64,000 bases of DNA. Source: Dyadobacter sp. MSC1_007. Its GTDB lineage: Bacteria > Bacteroidota > Bacteroidia > Cytophagales > Spirosomataceae. Shown here piece by piece: positions 62,439-64,000 of this stretch; position 1 is the stretch's first letter; the number at the start of each line of letters is the position of its first letter. The translations under genes were made by a program, and so were the position numbers. The notes under the pieces are model-generated. The model saw only the letters and a list, made by a program, of their open reading frames with translations. It did no database searches and had not been told where the DNA came from. The stretch is from NCBI RefSeq assembly GCF_023667495.1, contig NZ_JAMOZL010000013.1, positions 186,001 through 250,000 on the forward strand, in the 5' to 3' direction.

Positions 62439-63074
62439 ATGAAACGCAGAGATTCATTAAGAGCATTGACCCTCAGTTCGCTGGGCATTACAGCGCTGAG
62501 CCCTCAGGTAGCGCTTGCCGAGCAGCGGGAACTGGAGACACAAATGCCACCGGAAACCCCATTGAAGATTCCGGGTGGCAGAACGAAGGAAGAAGCGATC
62601 CGCGACGCCAAACTAATGAAGGAGAAATTCCTGACGGTTGGCGAGCTGGCTACCATTAAAGTATTGGTGGATATCATCATCCCGGCAGATGAAAAATCTG
62701 GAAGTGCCTCGCAGGCAGGCGTTCCCGAGTTCATCGAGTTCATTGTTAAGGATATGCCGCAGCACCAGACGCCACTTCGCGGCGGTCTGAAATGGCTTGA
62801 CAGGGAATCCACCAAACGCTTTGGAAAAACTTTTGTACTGGCAAGTAAGGCGCAACAGATTCAGATTGTAGACGATATCGCCTACCCAGAAAAAGCAAAA
62901 CCGATTTACAGCCAAGGCGTTGCATTCTTCAACCAAATGCGCAATTTGACAGCTTCTGGGTTCTATACGTCTAAAATTGGCATTGCTGATCTTGGCTACA
63001 TGGGCAATACCCCCAATGTTTGGGAAGGCGTTCCGGCAGATGTGCTCAAACAATACGGGTTGAGCTACGATTAA
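62439..63074 (+). CDS. Gluconate 2-dehydrogenase subunit 3-like protein with Tat signal
   Basis: The 211-residue protein has a twin-arginine leader (MKRRDSLRALTLSS, then a hydrophobic stretch ending about VALA), followed by a family domain with LVDIIIPADEKSGSASQAGVPEFIEF. Subunit-3 proteins chaperone export of the FAD-carrying large subunit and stabilise it. This pairs with the GMC gene just upstream. No cytochrome c subunit follows, so the electron acceptor is encoded elsewhere. Confidence 0.9.
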   Translation: MKRRDSLRALTLSSLGITALSPQVALAEQRELETQMPPETPLKIPGGRTKEEAIRDAKLMKEKFLTVGELATIKVLVDIIIPADEKSGSASQAGVPEFIEFIVKDMPQHQTPLRGGLKWLDRESTKRFGKTFVLASKAQQIQIVDDIAYPEKAKPIYSQGVAFFNQMRNLTASGFYTSKIGIADLGYMGNTPNVWEGVPADVLKQYGLSYD

Positions 63075-63096
63075 TCACCGACAGGCCTAAAAAGAA

Positions 63097-63140
63097 AGCG
63101 GCTCCCATTTCGAGAAATCGAAACCGGAGCCGCTCTTTTT
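63097..63140. terminator. Bidirectional terminator between the dehydrogenase and ABC-F genes
   Basis: AGCGGCTCC (63097-63105) pairs with GGAGCCGCT (63126-63134), followed on the plus strand by CTTTTTTT and preceded by an A-rich run for the minus direction. It lies between two convergent genes. Confidence 0.75.
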
Positions 63141-63149
63141 TTATACTGC

Positions 63150-64000
63150 TTAGTACAACTTCTGACGCTGTTGTTTTACCGTTTCGTCGGACAGGAACTC
63201 GTCATAGCTCATCAGCTTATCCAAAATGCCTTTCGGTCCGATCTCGATGATCCTGTTTGCGATCGTATGTACGAACTGGTGATCATGGGAATAGAACAAC
63301 AAACAACCTGTAAAATCGATCAGGCCATTGTTCAATGCCGTAATGGATTCAAGGTCAAGGTGGTTGGTGGGGTCATCCAGCACCAGCGCATTGGCGCCCG
63401 AGAGCATTGTACGCGAAAGCATACAACGCACTTTTTCACCTCCCGACAATACTTTCGCCTTTTTCAGCGACTCTTCACCCGAGAACAGCATTCGTCCCAG
63501 AAAGCCGCGGATGAAGCTTTCGTCCTTTTCTTCCGAATACTGACGAAGCCAATCGACCAGATTAAGGTCTACATCAAAAAACTGCCCCGGATCTTTCGGG
63601 AAATAGGATTTGGTAATGGTCACACCCCAAGTATAATTGCCCTTATCGGGCTTCTGTACATCGCTGATAATATCAAAGAATGCACTGATTGCCATCACAT
63701 TACGGCTTACAAATGCAATTTTATCGCCTTTGTTAACAGTAAAATTCAGGTTTTCAAAAAGCTTGGTGCCATCCTCAGCGGTTTTGGAAAGACCTTCCAC
63801 GCGCAAAAGCTGGTCCCCCACCTCACGCTCCGATTTGAATGCGATATAAGGGTATTTACGTGACGAGGGTTTAATATCATCGATCGTGAGCTTTTCCAGA
63901 AGCTTAGCACGTGATGTAGCCTGCTTGGATTTGGATGCATTCGCGCTGAAACGGCGTATAAATTCTTCCAGCTCCTTACGCTTGTCTTCCGCCTTCCTGT
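63150..64000 (-). CDS. ABC-F family ATPase (YbiT-like), C-terminal half, 5' end off window
   Basis: The minus frame is open from the right edge to the stop at 63150, about 283 codons. It starts inside the inter-domain linker (RKELEEFIRRFSANASKSKQ), then holds the whole second ABC domain. Signature LSGGEKVR, D-loop NHLDLES and His-switch YSHDHQFV are intact. Walker A, however, reads KIAFVSRNVMAISAFF instead of GxxGxGK(S/T), and Walker B ends LVLDDPTNHLD instead of LDEP. ABC-F proteins act on ribosomes. Resemblance is to YbiT rather than to antibiotic-resistance factors. The first ABC domain lies outside the window. Confidence 0.85.
   Translation of the reverse strand, partial: RKAEDKRKELEEFIRRFSANASKSKQATSRAKLLEKLTIDDIKPSSRKYPYIAFKSEREVGDQLLRVEGLSKTAEDGTKLFENLNFTVNKGDKIAFVSRNVMAISAFFDIISDVQKPDKGNYTWGVTITKSYFPKDPGQFFDVDLNLVDWLRQYSEEKDESFIRGFLGRMLFSGEESLKKAKVLSGGEKVRCMLSRTMLSGANALVLDDPTNHLDLESITALNNGLIDFTGCLLFYSHDHQFVHTIANRIIEIGPKGILDKLMSYDEFLSDETVKQQRQKLY

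Noticed and set aside
63171..63863. 230-codon plus-strand frame
   Set aside because: Shadow of the ABC-F gene, whose signature motifs are on the minus strand.

Overview
The window looks like a chromosomal segment of a Cytophagales member of the Bacteroidota, most like Dyadobacter or a close Spirosomaceae relative. This is inferred from family content and was not tested by any search. The signs are two proteins ending in type IX secretion sorting domains (19987-21453, 45365-46471), Bacteroidota-restricted families (DUF3822, DUF6496, DUF6922, a secreted DUF6807-propeller protein), start codons mostly without Shine-Dalgarno sequences, and several upstream elements of the TTG-N17-20-TAnnTT(T/A)G type. 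No rRNA, tRNA, CRISPR array, phage module, integrase or insertion sequence was seen.

Layout. 1-2363 is the start of a large secreted DUF6807-propeller protein cut by the left edge. 2546-7644 holds a lipocalin-like secreted protein, a bestrophin channel, a UspA-like protein, a histidine kinase/response regulator pair and an 86-residue exported peptide. 8250-11696 has topoisomerase III, a small HTH protein and an aldo/keto reductase behind an unusual simple-repeat leader. 11718-15223 has a secreted amidohydrolase, a Tat-exported Gfo/Idh/MocA oxidoreductase and a DUF481 outer-membrane protein. 15433-24855 has a SWI2/SNF2 ATPase, a GH18 enzyme, a fibronectin-III surface protein, an ndh-corA pair and a short-chain dehydrogenase. 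24901-32311 has a 1289-residue hybrid kinase, a second amidohydrolase, an orphan DUF6922 antitoxin with the stump of an AbiEii toxin, a glyoxalase-fold protein and an esterase-like hydrolase.

32558-39488 is a compact surface-glycan locus: SGNH enzyme, two GT4, GT2, WcaF-like acetyltransferase, GT2, then a WecA/MraY-type initiating transferase. The first six genes are almost gapless or overlapping. No flippase, polymerase or export gene is present. 39604-63074 is mostly core metabolism and maintenance: maeB, a GH2 enzyme, an isoaspartyl peptidase with an odd Gly/Lys-rich insert, cysE, ppk1, a CNNM/CorC protein coupled to pyrE, a coaD-DUF3822-Nudix string, a RecD-like helicase, Sua5, and a GMC oxidoreductase with its gluconate-dehydrogenase-subunit-3-like partner. 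The right edge cuts an ABC-F protein whose second P-loop is degenerate.

No single undescribed multi-gene system stands out. The best leads are the decayed DUF6922/AbiEii pair, three palindromic intergenic elements that all sit at tail-to-tail gene junctions (one able to fold as a multi-arm cruciform), the degenerate P-loop of the ABC-F protein, the low-complexity insert before the catalytic threonine of the isoaspartyl peptidase, and dispersed periplasmic sugar-oxidation genes that may act together.
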